DNA of 64,000 nucleotides from Pseudoxanthomonas mexicana (GCF_010093385.1 NZ_PDWV01000009.1:1-64000); one strand, 5' to 3'; positions 52,262 through 62,320 are shown, counted from the stretch's first letter. Numbers and translations are program-made. The notes: generated from the letters alone by a model not told the origin.

Positions 52262-54124
52262 ATGTCCCTGATGCAATTCCAGCGGGTCGACTTCAGTGTC
52301 GGCGGTCCGCTTCTCCTCGAACACGTCGACCTGTCCATCGAACCCGGCGAACGCGTCTGCATCGTCGGCCGCAACGGCATGGGCAAGTCCACGCTGATGC
52401 GGCTGATGGCCGGCGAACTCAGGCCCGACGACGGCGAGATCCGCGTGCAGAACGGCGTGGTCGTCGCGCGCATGGCGCAGGAGGTGCCTCAGGACACGCA
52501 GGGCACGGTGTTCGATGTGGTCGCCGAAGGCCTGGGCGACCTGGGCCAGCTGCTCGCGCGCTACCACCATGCCGTGCACGACGGCGACATGGACGCGATG
52601 GGCGAAGCGCAGGCGCAGATCGAAGCCCAGCACGGCTGGGACCTGGACCGCCGCGTACAGCAGGTGCTCGAGCGGCTCGAACTGCCGGAAGAGACCGATT
52701 TCGCCGCGCTGTCCGGCGGCATGAAGCGGCGCGTGCTGCTGGCGCAGGCGCTGGTCCGGAACCCCGACATCCTGCTGCTGGACGAGCCCACCAACCATCT
52801 CGACATCGAAGCGATCGCCTGGCTGGAAGGTTTCCTGAAGTCGTTTTCCGGCAGCATCGTCTTCGTCACCCACGACCGCAGCTTCCTGCGCTCGCTGGCC
52901 ACGCGCATCCTCGAGATCGACCGCGGCCAGCTAACCAGCTGGCCCGGCGACTACGACAATTACCTGCGCCGCCGCGAGGAGCGCCTGCATGCCGAAGCGC
53001 AGGAGAACGCCCGCTTCGACAAGCTGCTGGCGCAGGAAGAAGTCTGGATCCGCCAGGGCATCAAGGCCCGACGCACCCGCAACGAAGGTCGCGTCACCGC
53101 GCTGAAGGCGATGCGTCGCGAGCGTGCGCAGCGTCGCGAGCTGTCCGGAAACGTCAGGATGGAGGCCGCCGCCGCGCAGTCCTCGGGCAAGAAGGTCATC
53201 GAGGCCACCCACATCACCCAGGCCTACGACGGCCGCGTGCTGCTGGACGACGTGTCGGCGACGATCATGCGCGGCGACCGGGTCGGCATCGTCGGCCCCA
53301 ACGGCGCCGGCAAGTCCACGCTGCTGAAGATCCTCCTGGGCGAGCTGGCACCCCAGCAAGGCGAAGTGAAGCTGGGCACCGGCCTGCAGATCGCCTACTT
53401 CGACCAGCACCGCAGCCAGCTGGACGAGTCGCGCACCGCACTGGAGAACGTTGCCGAAGGCAGCGATTTCGTCGAGATCAACGGCAGCCGCAAGCACATC
53501 ATCGGCTACCTGCAGGACTTCCTGTTCTCGCCCGAGCGCGCCCGCGCGCCGATCACCCGCTTGTCCGGCGGCGGGCGCAACCGCCTGCTGCTGGCCAAGC
53601 TGTTCGCCCAGCCCTCGAACCTGCTGGTGATGGACGAACCGACCAACGACCTGGACGTCGAGACGCTGGAGCTGCTGGAAGAACTGCTGCTGGACTACAA
53701 GGGCACGCTGCTGCTGGTCAGCCACGACCGCGACTTCCTGGACAACGTGGTCACCAGCACCTTGGTGCTGGAAGGCGAAGGACGGCTGGGCGCCTATGTG
53801 GGCGGCTCCACGGACTGGCTGCGGCAACGTCGCGCGCCCGCTGCGCCGCCCTCCTCTTCGCCCGCCAAGCCCGCGCTGTCGAAGCAACCCGAACCCGTCG
53901 CCGCCAAGCGCAAGCTGGGCTTCAAGGAAGCGCGCGAACTGGAACAGCTGCCGGCACGCATCGAAGCGCTGGAAGCCGAGGTCGCAAGGCGCACCGAAGC
54001 GATGAACGACCCGGCCTACTACCAGCAGTCGCCTGCCGACCTGCAGCGCGCGAACGAAGAGCTCGCCGCGAAGCAGGCGGAACTGGACCACGCCTACCAG
54101 CGCTGGTCGGAACTGGATGGTTGA
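52262..54124 (+). CDS. uup: ABC-F ATPase Uup
   Basis: 620-residue cytosolic protein with two ABC ATPase domains and no membrane part, characteristic of ABC-F translation factors. Domain 1: Walker A VGRNGMGKSTL, signature LSGGMKRRVLLAQAL, Walker B DILLLDEPTNHLD. Domain 2: Walker A VGPNGAGKSTL, signature LSGGGRNRLLLAKL, Walker B LLVMDEPTNDLD. The linker (EEVWIRQGIKARRTRNEGRV) and a C-terminal coiled coil (EQLPARIEALEAEVARRTEA) identify the Uup branch, which acts on ribosomes/DNA and affects transposon excision in E. coli. Confidence 0.94.
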   Translation: MSLMQFQRVDFSVGGPLLLEHVDLSIEPGERVCIVGRNGMGKSTLMRLMAGELRPDDGEIRVQNGVVVARMAQEVPQDTQGTVFDVVAEGLGDLGQLLARYHHAVHDGDMDAMGEAQAQIEAQHGWDLDRRVQQVLERLELPEETDFAALSGGMKRRVLLAQALVRNPDILLLDEPTNHLDIEAIAWLEGFLKSFSGSIVFVTHDRSFLRSLATRILEIDRGQLTSWPGDYDNYLRRREERLHAEAQENARFDKLLAQEEVWIRQGIKARRTRNEGRVTALKAMRRERAQRRELSGNVRMEAAAAQSSGKKVIEATHITQAYDGRVLLDDVSATIMRGDRVGIVGPNGAGKSTLLKILLGELAPQQGEVKLGTGLQIAYFDQHRSQLDESRTALENVAEGSDFVEINGSRKHIIGYLQDFLFSPERARAPITRLSGGGRNRLLLAKLFAQPSNLLVMDEPTNDLDVETLELLEELLLDYKGTLLLVSHDRDFLDNVVTSTLVLEGEGRLGAYVGGSTDWLRQRRAPAAPPSSSPAKPALSKQPEPVAAKRKLGFKEARELEQLPARIEALEAEVARRTEAMNDPAYYQQSPADLQRANEELAAKQAELDHAYQRWSELDG

Positions 54125-54138
54125 AATCCTCGACCCCG

Positions 54139-54218
54139 TGTAGGAGCGCCCTCGGGCGCGATGCTCCTGCGCGGGGAATGATCGGAATGAAAGGCATCGC
54201 GCCCGAGGGCGCTCCTAC
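54139..54218. repeat. Inverted REP pair between uup and ppc
   Basis: A 24-base element beginning GTAGGAGCGCCCTCGGGCGC (54139-54162) is repeated as a perfect inverse copy at 54195-54218, with 32 bases between. The convergent genes on either side and absence of a T-run suggest that it shields 3' ends or blocks read-through. Confidence 0.85.
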
Positions 54219-54233
54219 AAAAGCAGGCTCGCC

Positions 54234-56957
54234 TCACCCGGTGTTCTGCACGCCTTGCGACACGCCGTTGATGCTGGCGACCAGCGCATGCAGCAACGCG
54301 TCGTCCTGGCGGTCGCTGTCGCGCCAGCGCTTCAGCAGGTCCGCCTGCATCACGCTGATCGGATCGATGTAGGGATTGCGCAACCGGATCGACAGCGCGA
54401 GGCGCTGGTCGTGCTGCAGCAGCCAGTCGTTGCCATTGAGCGCCAGCACCCAGCGCACCGCGGCCGCATGCTCCTGCTGCACCTTCGGGAAGAACGCCCC
54501 GTGCAGCTCGCCCGCCATCTTCGAATACATCTCGGCGATGCTCAGGTCGCCCTTGGCCAGCACCATGGAAACATCGTCGAGGAAGGTCTTGAAGAACGGC
54601 CAGTCGCGCGCCATCTCGCGCAGCGCGTCTTCGCCATGGGCATCCACCGCGGCCTGCAGGCCTGTGCCCACGCCGTACCAGCCGGGGATCACCGCGCGCG
54701 CCTGGCTCCAGGCGAATACCCACGGGATCGCACGCAGGTTGCCCAGTGCCGCATCCTGGCCCAGCCGGCGCGAGGGCCGCGAGCCCAGCGTCATCCGCTC
54801 GATCACGTCGATCGGCGTGGCGCTGCGGAAATAATCCATGAAGCGCGGCGACTGCACGAACGCGCGGTAGGCCTGCGTACTTTCCTCCGCCACGAGCGCC
54901 ATGATCTCGCGCCAGCGCGCCTCGCGCGGCTCCGGTGGACGCGGACGCAGGCTGGACAGCAGCACCGCCCCGACCGACTGCTCCAGCGAACGCAGCGCCA
55001 GCGCGCGGATGCCGTACTTGCGGTGGATCACCTCGCCCTGCTCGGTCACGCGCAGGCGCCCGTCCACGCTGCCGCGCGGCGCCGCTTCCAGCGCGCGTGT
55101 GGTCTTGCCGCCACCGCGGATGATCGAACCGCCGCGCCCATGGAAGAACGTCAGCCTGATGCCCAGTTCCTGGGCCGCCTCGACCAGGTCCACCTGTGCC
55201 CGCTGCAGGCCCCAGCGCGAGGCGGCGATGCCGCCGTCCCTGCCGCTGTCGGAATCCCCCAGCATCACCATCTGCACGTTGCCGCGTGCGGCCAGATGGG
55301 TCCGATAGACCGGATCGGCGAGCAGGTCGCGCAGCACGTCGGTGCCATGTCCCAGGTCGTCGATGGTCTCGAACAGCGGCGCGATGTCGAGCGGCACCTG
55401 CCCCGCGTCGTCGATCAGGCCGCCCCGGCGCGCCAGCGCCAGCACGGTCAGCACGTCGGCGCGGCTGTGCGCCATGCTGATGATGTAGGTGCCCAGCGCA
55501 TCGGTACCGTGCCGCGCGCGCGCATCGGCCAGGGCCTTGAACACCGCATCCAGCCGTTCGTTGCCTTCCTCGGCCGACGCCGGCAGGACCGCATCGCCGC
55601 TGGCATACGGCCCCAGCAATGCCGCGCGCTCGACCGCCCCGCGCTGCTCCCAGTCGGCATCGCCCAGTGCGGCGGCCACCGCGCGCGCATGCACGCTGGA
55701 TTCCTGCCGCACGTCCAGCCGGGCGAGATGGAAGCCGAATGTACGCACGCGCCAGGCCAGCCTGCGCACCGCAAACCACCCTGCGTGGATGCCGCGGTTG
55801 GCTTCCAGGCTGCGCAGGATCAGTTCGATGTCGTGCGCCAGTTCCTCCGGCGAGGCGTAGCCCTCGGGCCGGTCTTCCAGCGTGGCATGCAGGCGCGCGC
55901 GCATGAGGTCGTTGAGCAGGCGATAGGGCATGTCGCCGTGGCGCGGACGCGACTTCTTCGCCGCATCGGGCAGCAGCGCGCGGTACTGCTCCACCCGCGC
56001 CGACACCTCGCTCGAGACGCCGATGATCGAGCTCGACTGGCTGAGCAGCGTGGTGAGCTGACGCAGCTCCTTCAGGTAGCGCGTGAGGATGGCGCGTCGC
56101 TGCGCGTCCAGTGTGGCCGTGACGGTGCGTGCATCGACATTCGGATTGCCGTCCATGTCGCCGCCGACCCAGGTGCCGAAGCGCAACACGCGCGGCAGCC
56201 GCGCGGTGACCTCGGGCACGGCGCCGTAGACCTCGGTGATGGCGCTTTCCAGCGTTTCGTACAGCACCGGGATGACCCGGTACAGCACTTCGATCAGGTA
56301 GAACCCGACATGCTCGCGCTCGTCTTCCACGCCCGGGCGCACCGGCGAGGAGTCGGCCGTCTGCCAGGCCGAGGTCAGGGCCATGCGGAAGCGGGCGGTG
56401 TCGGTGGCCAGTTCGCCGGGCGTGCGCGTGCCGTCCAGTCCGTTGATCAGGCTGGCCACCATCAGCTGCTCCTTCTCCAGCAGCGCACGGCGCACCGCCT
56501 CGGTTGGGTGCGCGGTGAAGACCGGCTCTACGTCGATGCGCGGCAGCCAGCCGGCCAATTCCTCAAGGGAGACGCCCTGCGCCTTGAGGCGGGCCAGCGC
56601 GTCGTGCAGCCCATCCGGCTGCGGCCGCGCGCTGCCGGCCCGCTGGTAATCCCGCCGGCGACGGATGCGATGGACGCGTTCGGCGATGTTCACCACCTGG
56701 AAGTAGGTGCTGAAGGCGCGGATCAGCGACTCCGCCTGCGCGGGCGACTGCCCGTCCAGCAAGCCGGCCAGCGACTGCGGCGGCTCGCCCGACTGGCGGC
56801 GCGCGATCGCGGTGGTGCGTACCCGTTCGACATGGGCCAGGAACTCCGGCGAGACCTGTTCGGCCAGCATTTCCCCCACCAGTGTCCCCAGGCGGCGCAC
56901 GTCCTCGCGCAGCGGGACGTCGGGCGGAGCGAATTCGAGGCTGCGGGGGCTGTTCAT
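54234..56957 (-). CDS. ppc: Phosphoenolpyruvate carboxylase
   Basis: Anaplerotic carboxylation of PEP to oxaloacetate. 907 residues. Active-site motifs: His150 in [39 protein letters not shown], the catalytic Arg/Gly loop [16 protein letters not shown] and [15 protein letters not shown]; the C-terminus QNTG is the usual end that binds the allosteric inhibitor aspartate. ATG 56957 was chosen; the in-frame extension to 57029 covers a palindromic intergenic element. It is divergent from ahcY. Confidence 0.97.
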   Translation of the reverse strand: MNSPRSLEFAPPDVPLREDVRRLGTLVGEMLAEQVSPEFLAHVERVRTTAIARRQSGEPPQSLAGLLDGQSPAQAESLIRAFSTYFQVVNIAERVHRIRRRRDYQRAGSARPQPDGLHDALARLKAQGVSLEELAGWLPRIDVEPVFTAHPTEAVRRALLEKEQLMVASLINGLDGTRTPGELATDTARFRMALTSAWQTADSSPVRPGVEDEREHVGFYLIEVLYRVIPVLYETLESAITEVYGAVPEVTARLPRVLRFGTWVGGDMDGNPNVDARTVTATLDAQRRAILTRYLKELRQLTTLLSQSSSIIGVSSEVSARVEQYRALLPDAAKKSRPRHGDMPYRLLNDLMRARLHATLEDRPEGYASPEELAHDIELILRSLEANRGIHAGWFAVRRLAWRVRTFGFHLARLDVRQESSVHARAVAAALGDADWEQRGAVERAALLGPYASGDAVLPASAEEGNERLDAVFKALADARARHGTDALGTYIISMAHSRADVLTVLALARRGGLIDDAGQVPLDIAPLFETIDDLGHGTDVLRDLLADPVYRTHLAARGNVQMVMLGDSDSGRDGGIAASRWGLQRAQVDLVEAAQELGIRLTFFHGRGGSIIRGGGKTTRALEAAPRGSVDGRLRVTEQGEVIHRKYGIRALALRSLEQSVGAVLLSSLRPRPPEPREARWREIMALVAEESTQAYRAFVQSPRFMDYFRSATPIDVIERMTLGSRPSRRLGQDAALGNLRAIPWVFAWSQARAVIPGWYGVGTGLQAAVDAHGEDALREMARDWPFFKTFLDDVSMVLAKGDLSIAEMYSKMAGELHGAFFPKVQQEHAAAVRWVLALNGNDWLLQHDQRLALSIRLRNPYIDPISVMQADLLKRWRDSDRQDDALLHALVASINGVSQGVQNTG

Positions 56958-56991
56958 GTGCGGCGTGGGTCGTCTTGGGCCAGGATTGGTA

Positions 56992-57007
56992 TTGTCCCTG
57001 AGGACAA
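56992..57007. promoter_or_regulatory. Palindrome TTGTCC-CTGA-GGACAA between ppc and ahcY
   Basis: A 16-base inverted repeat with 6-base arms, 35 bases upstream of the ppc ATG and 61 before the ahcY promoter motif. It could be an operator for ppc. No matching regulator was recognised. Confidence 0.4.
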
Positions 57008-57067
57008 GTGGTCTGCTGCAGGGCAGCATCCGAAGCCTACCCGATCAGGCCAGGCCGTGCGTCATCG

Positions 57068-57092
57068 TTTCATCCGGAACAAGCGATATAAT
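57068..57092 (+). promoter_or_regulatory. ahcY promoter with the shared methionine-cycle motif
   Basis: Carries the same TTTCATCCG...GATATAA motif seen before metK. The -10 box TATAAT (57087-57092) places the start at about 57099, exactly where the SAH riboswitch's first helix begins. Confidence 0.65.
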
Positions 57093-57099
57093 GTGTCCG

Positions 57100-57178
57100 C
57101 CGAGGGGCGCTGCGACCGTGATGTCTGTTCGACAGGCAAGCACGGCCAGGCTCGGCAGGAAACCGCAACGGCGCCCGG
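57100..57178 (+). promoter_or_regulatory. S-adenosylhomocysteine (SAH) riboswitch
   Basis: Matches the SAH-element consensus. P1 is formed by CCGAG (57100-57104) with CTCGG (57151-57155). The conserved GGGCGCTGC pairs as a pseudoknot with GCGCCC (57171-57176). An internal hairpin (CCGTG/CACGG with a GTCTGTTCGACAGGC tip) lies between, and AACGGCGCCC is at the 3' side. SAH binding is known to increase expression of downstream ahcY. The ahcY ATG follows 45 bases later. Confidence 0.93.
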
Positions 57179-57222
57179 TCAAGCATGCGAGCCCTGCTCG
57201 CCACCTTCCCGGAGCCAACACG

Positions 57223-58662
57223 ATGAACGCCGTACGCAAGTTTTCCACCGAGGGCGACTACAAGGTCGCCGACATTTCCCTGGCCGATTGGGGCCGCAAG
57301 GAACTCGACATCGCCGAGCACGAGATGCCCGGCCTGATGTCCATCCGCCGCAAGCACGCCGCCACCAAGCCGCTGAAGGGCGTGCGCGTGACCGGCTCGC
57401 TGCACATGACCATCCAGACCGCCGTGCTGATCGAGACGCTGAAGGACATCGGCGCCGACGTGCGCTGGGCGTCGTGCAACATCTTCTCCACGCAGGACCA
57501 CGCCGCCGCCGCGATCGCCGCCAGCGGCACGCCGGTGTTCGCCTGGAAGGGCGAGACGCTGGAAGAGTATTGGGACTGCACGCTGGACGCCCTGACCTTC
57601 ACCCTGGTCGACGGCCCCCTGACCGGCCCCGAGCTGGTGGTGGACGACGGCGGCGACGTCACCCTGCTGATCCACAAGGGCTATGAGCTCGAGAACGGCA
57701 GCGACTGGGTCAATACCGCCTCGGGCAACCACGAAGAGCAGGTGATCAAGGACCTGCTGAAGCGCGTCGCCAAGGAACGCCCCGGCTACTGGACCCGCGT
57801 GGTCAAGGACTGGAAGGGCGTGTCCGAAGAGACCACCACCGGCGTGCACCGCCTCTACCAGATCGCCGAACAGGGCAAGCTGCTGGTGCCGGCGATCAAC
57901 GTCAACGACTCGGTCACCAAGTCCAAGTTCGACAACCTGTACGGCTGCCGCGAGTCGCTGGCCGACGGCCTGAAGCGCGCGATGGACGTGATGCTGGCCG
58001 GCAAGGTGGCCGTGGTCTGCGGCTACGGCGACGTGGGCAAGGGCTCGGCGCATTCGCTGCGCGCGTACGGCGCCCGGGTCATCGTCACCGAGATCGACCC
58101 GATCTGCGCCCTGCAGGCGGCGATGGAAGGCTTCGAGGTGAACACCGTCGAGGCCAGCCTGGGCCAGGCCGACATCTACGTCACCACGACCGGCAACAAG
58201 GACATCATCACCCTCGAGCACATGCGGGCGATGAAGGACCAGGCCATCGTCTGCAACATCGGCCACTTCGACAACGAGATCCAGGTGGACGCGCTATACG
58301 CTTCGGACGCCAAGCGCATCAACATCAAGCCGCAGGTCGACAAGTTCGTTTTCCCGAACGGCAACGCGATCTTCCTGCTGGCCGAAGGCCGCCTGGTGAA
58401 TCTGGGCTGCGCCACCGGCCACCCGAGCTTCGTCATGTCGAACTCCTTCGCCAACCAGACGCTGGCGCAGATCGACCTGTGGGCGAACAAGGACGTGTAC
58501 GAGAAGACCGTCTACCGCCTGCCGAAGCACCTGGACGAGGAGGTCGCGCGCCTGCACCTGGAGAAGATCGGCGTGAAGCTGACCACGCTCACCCAGGACC
58601 AGGCCGACTACCTGGGCGTGGCGGTCGAAGGCCCGTACAAGCCGGACCACTACCGCTACTGA
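57223..58662 (+). CDS. ahcY: Adenosylhomocysteinase (SAH hydrolase)
   Basis: Reversibly splits SAH, the inhibitory product of all SAM-dependent methylations, into adenosine and homocysteine. 479 residues: [40 protein letters not shown], the NAD-binding [31 protein letters not shown] and [20 protein letters not shown], ending PDHYRY, as in family members. The start at 57223 follows the SAH riboswitch. metF is downstream on the same strand. Confidence 0.97.
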   Translation: MNAVRKFSTEGDYKVADISLADWGRKELDIAEHEMPGLMSIRRKHAATKPLKGVRVTGSLHMTIQTAVLIETLKDIGADVRWASCNIFSTQDHAAAAIAASGTPVFAWKGETLEEYWDCTLDALTFTLVDGPLTGPELVVDDGGDVTLLIHKGYELENGSDWVNTASGNHEEQVIKDLLKRVAKERPGYWTRVVKDWKGVSEETTTGVHRLYQIAEQGKLLVPAINVNDSVTKSKFDNLYGCRESLADGLKRAMDVMLAGKVAVVCGYGDVGKGSAHSLRAYGARVIVTEIDPICALQAAMEGFEVNTVEASLGQADIYVTTTGNKDIITLEHMRAMKDQAIVCNIGHFDNEIQVDALYASDAKRINIKPQVDKFVFPNGNAIFLLAEGRLVNLGCATGHPSFVMSNSFANQTLAQIDLWANKDVYEKTVYRLPKHLDEEVARLHLEKIGVKLTTLTQDQADYLGVAVEGPYKPDHYRY

Positions 58663-58677
58663 TCGACGCAGTGCACG

Positions 58678-58732
58678 GGGCAGCGTCCGCGCTGCCCTCT
58701 CGATCCACGGCAGGCGCGGGTATGCGCCTGCC
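58678..58732 (+). promoter_or_regulatory. Tandem hairpins between ahcY and metF
   Basis: Two hairpins: GGGCAGCG-TCCG-CGCTGCCC (58678-58697) and GGCAGGCGC-N6-GCGCCTGCC (58709-58732). Neither is followed by a T-run. They probably stabilise or process the mRNA and adjust metF expression; a second regulatory element cannot be excluded. Confidence 0.5.
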
Positions 58733-58747
58733 CCTCGGGGCCTCTCC

Positions 58748-59584
58748 ATGCCGATCCCGGTTTCGTTCGAGTTCTATCCGCCCAAGACCGATGAGCAGCG
58801 CGCGCAGCTCGACCGCACTGCGCACAAGCTGAAGGCGCACGCGCCCGAATATGTGTCGTGTACGTTTGGCGCCGGCGGTTCCACGTTGAGCTACACGTCC
58901 GAGACGGTGCGCCATCTCAACCAGCACCATGGATTCGATGCCGCGCCGCACCTGTCCTGCGTGGGCGGGAGCCGCGAGGAAATCCGCGAACTGCTGCGGC
59001 TGTACCGGGCGCTTGGGTGCAAGCGCATCGTCGCGCTGCGCGGCGACCTGCCTTCCGGCATGGGCCACCCGGGAGACCTGCGCTATGCGTCGGAGCTGAT
59101 CGAGTTCATCCGTGCCGAACATGGCGACACCTTCCACATCGAAGTCGGCGCCTACCCCGAAACGCACCCGCAGGCCGAGGATGCCCTCACCGACCTGCGC
59201 CACTTCAAGGCCAAGGTCGAAGCCGGCGCCAACGGCGCGATCACCCAGTATTTCTACAACCCGGATGCGTATTTCCACTTCGTCGACGCGGTGCGCAGGC
59301 TGGGCGTAGACATCCCGATCATCCCGGGCATCATGCCGATCTCCAACTTCACCCAGCTACGCCGCTTCTCCGAGGCCTGCGGCGCGGAGATCCCGCGCTG
59401 GATCGGCAAGCGCATGCAGGCACTGGGCGACGATGCCGATGCGATCCGCGACTTCGGCGCCGACGTGGTGGCCAGCCTCTGCGAGCGGCTGATCGCCGGT
59501 GGCGCGCCGTCGCTGCACTTCTACACCCTGAACCTCGCCAAGCCGACCCAGACCGTCCTGTCCCGTCTGGGCTGGGCGGCCTGA
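58748..59584 (+). CDS. metF: 5,10-methylenetetrahydrofolate reductase
   Basis: Reduces methylene-THF to methyl-THF, the methyl donor for methionine regeneration. 278 residues: PVSFEFYPPKTDEQRAQLDR with the catalytic Glu (FEFYPPK), VSCTFGAGGSTLSYTSETVR, CKRIVALRGDLPSGM (FAD loop), HIEVGAYPETHPQA and AITQYFYNPDAYFHFVDAVR. It ends LHFYTLNLAKPTQTVLSRLG. It lies 85 bases after ahcY and is likely in the same operon, under the SAH riboswitch. Confidence 0.96.
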   Translation: MPIPVSFEFYPPKTDEQRAQLDRTAHKLKAHAPEYVSCTFGAGGSTLSYTSETVRHLNQHHGFDAAPHLSCVGGSREEIRELLRLYRALGCKRIVALRGDLPSGMGHPGDLRYASELIEFIRAEHGDTFHIEVGAYPETHPQAEDALTDLRHFKAKVEAGANGAITQYFYNPDAYFHFVDAVRRLGVDIPIIPGIMPISNFTQLRRFSEACGAEIPRWIGKRMQALGDDADAIRDFGADVVASLCERLIAGGAPSLHFYTLNLAKPTQTVLSRLGWAA

Positions 59585-59684
59585 ACGCCGGGGCGCGCCA
59601 TGCGCCCCACCCGCAGGTGAACGGCCGTCGCCCTCCGGGCATGCGCTCGGTGACCGGATGCCATGCCCGGATTACGCTGCAGGC

Positions 59685-60275
59685 ATGCGCCTCCCGCTTC
59701 TCCTTCTCGCCAGCCTGTGCCTGTGGGCCGGATTCCCTGCAGCACCCGCCGAGGCGCAGCAGCAGGGCGTACAGCGCTGTACGACGATGGACGGCGACAC
59801 CGTCTACACCGACAAGAACTGCGAAGACATCGGCGCAATGGATCGGCTGCCAGCCGGTACCACCGGGCCCTCGGCGACGGGCGCGCTCTATCGCGGTGGC
59901 TGTTCCCGCACGCTGAGTGATCTGGTGGCGCAGGTGTCGATGGCGATCACGGCGGGCGACGTCAACCGGCTGGCGGGCGTCTACCACTGGAGCGGCGTGT
60001 CCGATGCCTCCGCCTTGCGGATCCTCGACCAGTTGGATGCGGTCGTGCAGCGCCCACTCGTGGACATCGTGCCGGTGCGCCCCGCCCCCGCGCCGATCCT
60101 CGATGCCGAAGGTGCCATCGTCGATCCGAACCAGGATGGCTACTATCCCGCCACCGCGCAGCGCTCACGACCCGTGGGCCTGCGCATCGTGCAGACGCTG
60201 AAGAACGGCACCACGCCCTCGAACACCACGTTCGGACTGCGACGCGCCTACAACTGCTTCTGGATCACGCTGTAA
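59685..60275 (+). CDS. Hypothetical exported protein
   Basis: 196 residues from ATG 59685: signal peptide MRLPLLLLASLCLWAGFPAA with cleavage after AEAQ, then Cys-rich short motifs VQRCTTMDGDTVYTDKNCED, resembling DUF4124-type N-termini, and a helical region SMAITAGDVNRLAGVYHWSG. The C-terminus has TTFGLRRAYNCFWITL. No family is assigned with confidence. A start at 59658 would place extra residues before the signal. It converges with the histidine kinase gene, 19 bases apart. Confidence 0.72.
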   Translation: MRLPLLLLASLCLWAGFPAAPAEAQQQGVQRCTTMDGDTVYTDKNCEDIGAMDRLPAGTTGPSATGALYRGGCSRTLSDLVAQVSMAITAGDVNRLAGVYHWSGVSDASALRILDQLDAVVQRPLVDIVPVRPAPAPILDAEGAIVDPNQDGYYPATAQRSRPVGLRIVQTLKNGTTPSNTTFGLRRAYNCFWITL

Positions 60276-60294
60276 CCGCGTCGCCGTGGGCGCT

Positions 60295-61641
60295 TCAGGC
60301 ACGCGCCGGATTGGCTGCCGACGCCTCGCGCGTCGGCGAGAAACGAAGCGTCGCCACAACGCCTTTCGATTCGCCCGGCCGTACACCGACCTCCCAGCCG
60401 TACAGCGCACACAGCCGGCTGACGATAGACAGTCCAATGCCACCGCCCTGCGAGTGGCCGGCATGCGTGCCGCGATAGCCGCGCTCGAACAGGCGCGCGG
60501 CGTCCTCCTTGCTGAGGCCAGGCCCGGAGTCGACGACTTCCACCGCATCCGGCAGCAGGCGGACGACGACCTCGCCCTCCTTGGTGTACTTCACCGCATT
60601 GCCGATCAGGTTGCCCAATGCGACGGACAGCGCAGCTTCGGGAGAATCGACGCGTGCGCCTTCCTCGCCCTCCACACGCAGCGTGAGCGGCTTGCCGCCC
60701 AGCGTGGCGCGATGGGCGTCCAGCAACTGGTCTACCACGCGCGCCACGTCGGTGTTGCCGTGACCGCGCTCGTTGCGCGACAGCAGCAGCAGCGCGCTGA
60801 TCAGGTCGGTGCACTGCTGTTCGGCACGCTGGATGCGCTGGATGCGGGTGCGCGTCTTCTCGTCCATGTCCGGCCGCGACAGCATCAGTTCCACCGAGCC
60901 TCGGATGATGGCCAGCGGCGTGCGCAGCTCATGGCTGACGTCGGCGTTGAACTCGCGGTCGCGCTGGACGACTTCGGTGAGGCGCTCGGAGTAGTCGTCG
61001 AGCGCCTTGGCGAGCTCACCCACCTCGTCCTGCGGGAAATGGGGCGCCAGCGGGCGCGGATTGCTGCTGCCGCGATAAGCGCGCAGCCTGGTCGCCAGTT
61101 CGGACACCGGGCTCATGACTTTGGATGCGGACCACCATCCGACAAACAATGACAGGCCGCTGAGGATCATCACCAGCACCACGAGCGCGGTCTTCAAACG
61201 GTTCTGGCTCTCACGCTCTTCTGCAATGTCGTAGGCGAGGAAGAACCAGTACTGCGGGTCCTTGCGGACCGCCAGCTTGTAAACCCGTTCCTCTTCCCCT
61301 TCTTTCAGCTTGAGCTCGTGGACTCCGTTGGCCAGGTCCCTCCACTCATCGGGAACGCGGTCGAGCTTGTCGGCGCTGAACATCCGACCTTGAATCTTTT
61401 CGAACGCAACCCCGACGGCATTCGGGTCGCGATAGAAGCCATCGGCATAGATGTTGTTGTTCTTGACCAGTGTATCGGAGATGACCCGATTTTCTACGCG
61501 GTTCTGGATATAGAACGTGGCCGCCGCGATGAACGCGGACAGCAGGGACCCCAGCAGGACGAACGACAAGATGATGCGGGTGCGCAGCCGCCGCCGGAAG
61601 CGGCGGTGGCGGCGGGGTTTCGACGATTCAGCTGCTGGCAT
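60295..61641 (-). CDS. Sensor histidine kinase, ColS-like
   Basis: About 448 residues. Two membrane helices (ILSFVLLGSLLSAFIAAATF; ALVVLVMILSGLSLFVGWW) flank a periplasmic sensor of roughly 100 residues with an acidic EGEEE segment; ColS proteins sense Fe3+/Zn2+ through ExxE motifs. A HAMP-like linker precedes the H box FNADVSHELRTPLAIIRGS, then N box GNLIGNAVKYTKEG, and G boxes VDSGPGLSK and GGGIGLSIV. It overlaps the regulator gene by 14 bases at ATG 61641; ATG 61671 is an alternative. ColS identity is inferred from the partner's likeness to ColR. Confidence 0.85.
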   Translation of the reverse strand: MPAAESSKPRRHRRFRRRLRTRIILSFVLLGSLLSAFIAAATFYIQNRVENRVISDTLVKNNNIYADGFYRDPNAVGVAFEKIQGRMFSADKLDRVPDEWRDLANGVHELKLKEGEEERVYKLAVRKDPQYWFFLAYDIAEERESQNRLKTALVVLVMILSGLSLFVGWWSASKVMSPVSELATRLRAYRGSSNPRPLAPHFPQDEVGELAKALDDYSERLTEVVQRDREFNADVSHELRTPLAIIRGSVELMLSRPDMDEKTRTRIQRIQRAEQQCTDLISALLLLSRNERGHGNTDVARVVDQLLDAHRATLGGKPLTLRVEGEEGARVDSPEAALSVALGNLIGNAVKYTKEGEVVVRLLPDAVEVVDSGPGLSKEDAARLFERGYRGTHAGHSQGGGIGLSIVSRLCALYGWEVGVRPGESKGVVATLRFSPTREASAANPARA

Positions 61642-62311
61642 CGGGTGCGGCGATGCGGTATCCGATGCCATGGCGGGTCTGGATGTACGGCGAGTCGAAC
61701 GGTTTGTCCACCACGGCACGCAGACCGTGGATGTGCACGCGCAGGGAATCCGAATCGGGCAGTTCCTCGCCCCAGACGCGGGTCTCCAGTTCCTGGCGCG
61801 TCACCACCGCGGGCGAGGCCTCCATCAGCGCCTGCAGGATCTTCAGCGCGGTGGGATTGAGTTGCAACAGCTTGCCCTGGCGGCGGACTTCCAGCGTATC
61901 CAGGTTGTACTCCAGTTCGCCCACTTCCAGCACGCGCGTCTGCACACCTTTGCCACGACGGGACAGCGCGTTGAGGCGCACTTCCACTTCCTGCAGCGCA
62001 AACGGCTTGATCAGATAGTCGTCAGCACCGGAATCGAAGCCGGCCAACTTGTTGTCCAGCGAATCGCGCGCGGTCAGCATCAGCACCGGCGTCTGCTTGC
62101 GCGCCTCGTTGCGCAGCTTGCGACAGACCTCCAGCCCGTCCATTCCCGGCAGGTTGAGGTCGAGCACGATCGCGTCGAACTCGTGCACGACCGCCAAGTG
62201 CAGCCCGGTCACACCGTCGGCCGCGAAGTCGACGGTGTGACCACGCTCTTCCAGATAGTCGCCGAGGTTGGCGGCGATATCGCTGTTGTCTTCGATGACG
62301 AGGATGCGCAT
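61628..62311 (-). CDS. colR: OmpR-family response regulator, ColR-like
   Basis: 227 residues. Receiver domain: Asp9 pocket, phospho-acceptor Asp51 (DAIVLDLNLPGMDGL), Thr80 and Lys102 (DDYLIKPFALQEVE). The winged-helix output domain (about 130-222) includes KLLQLNPTALKILQALMEAS, the ColR-typical DSDSLRVHIHGLRAVVDKPF and TRHGIGYRIA. ColR of Pseudomonas and Xanthomonas controls membrane integrity genes under metal or polymyxin stress. Overlap with the kinase gene implies co-translation. The ColR label is from remembered sequence similarity. Confidence 0.85.
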   Translation of the reverse strand: MRILVIEDNSDIAANLGDYLEERGHTVDFAADGVTGLHLAVVHEFDAIVLDLNLPGMDGLEVCRKLRNEARKQTPVLMLTARDSLDNKLAGFDSGADDYLIKPFALQEVEVRLNALSRRGKGVQTRVLEVGELEYNLDTLEVRRQGKLLQLNPTALKILQALMEASPAVVTRQELETRVWGEELPDSDSLRVHIHGLRAVVDKPFDSPYIQTRHGIGYRIAAPDASS

Positions 62312-62320
62312 CCGGAAGCC

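Noticed and set aside
54255-57686. Very long open frame antisense to ppc, continuing past ahcY's start
   Set aside because: Low-complexity His/Gln/Arg translation; ppc on the other strand has all catalytic motifs.
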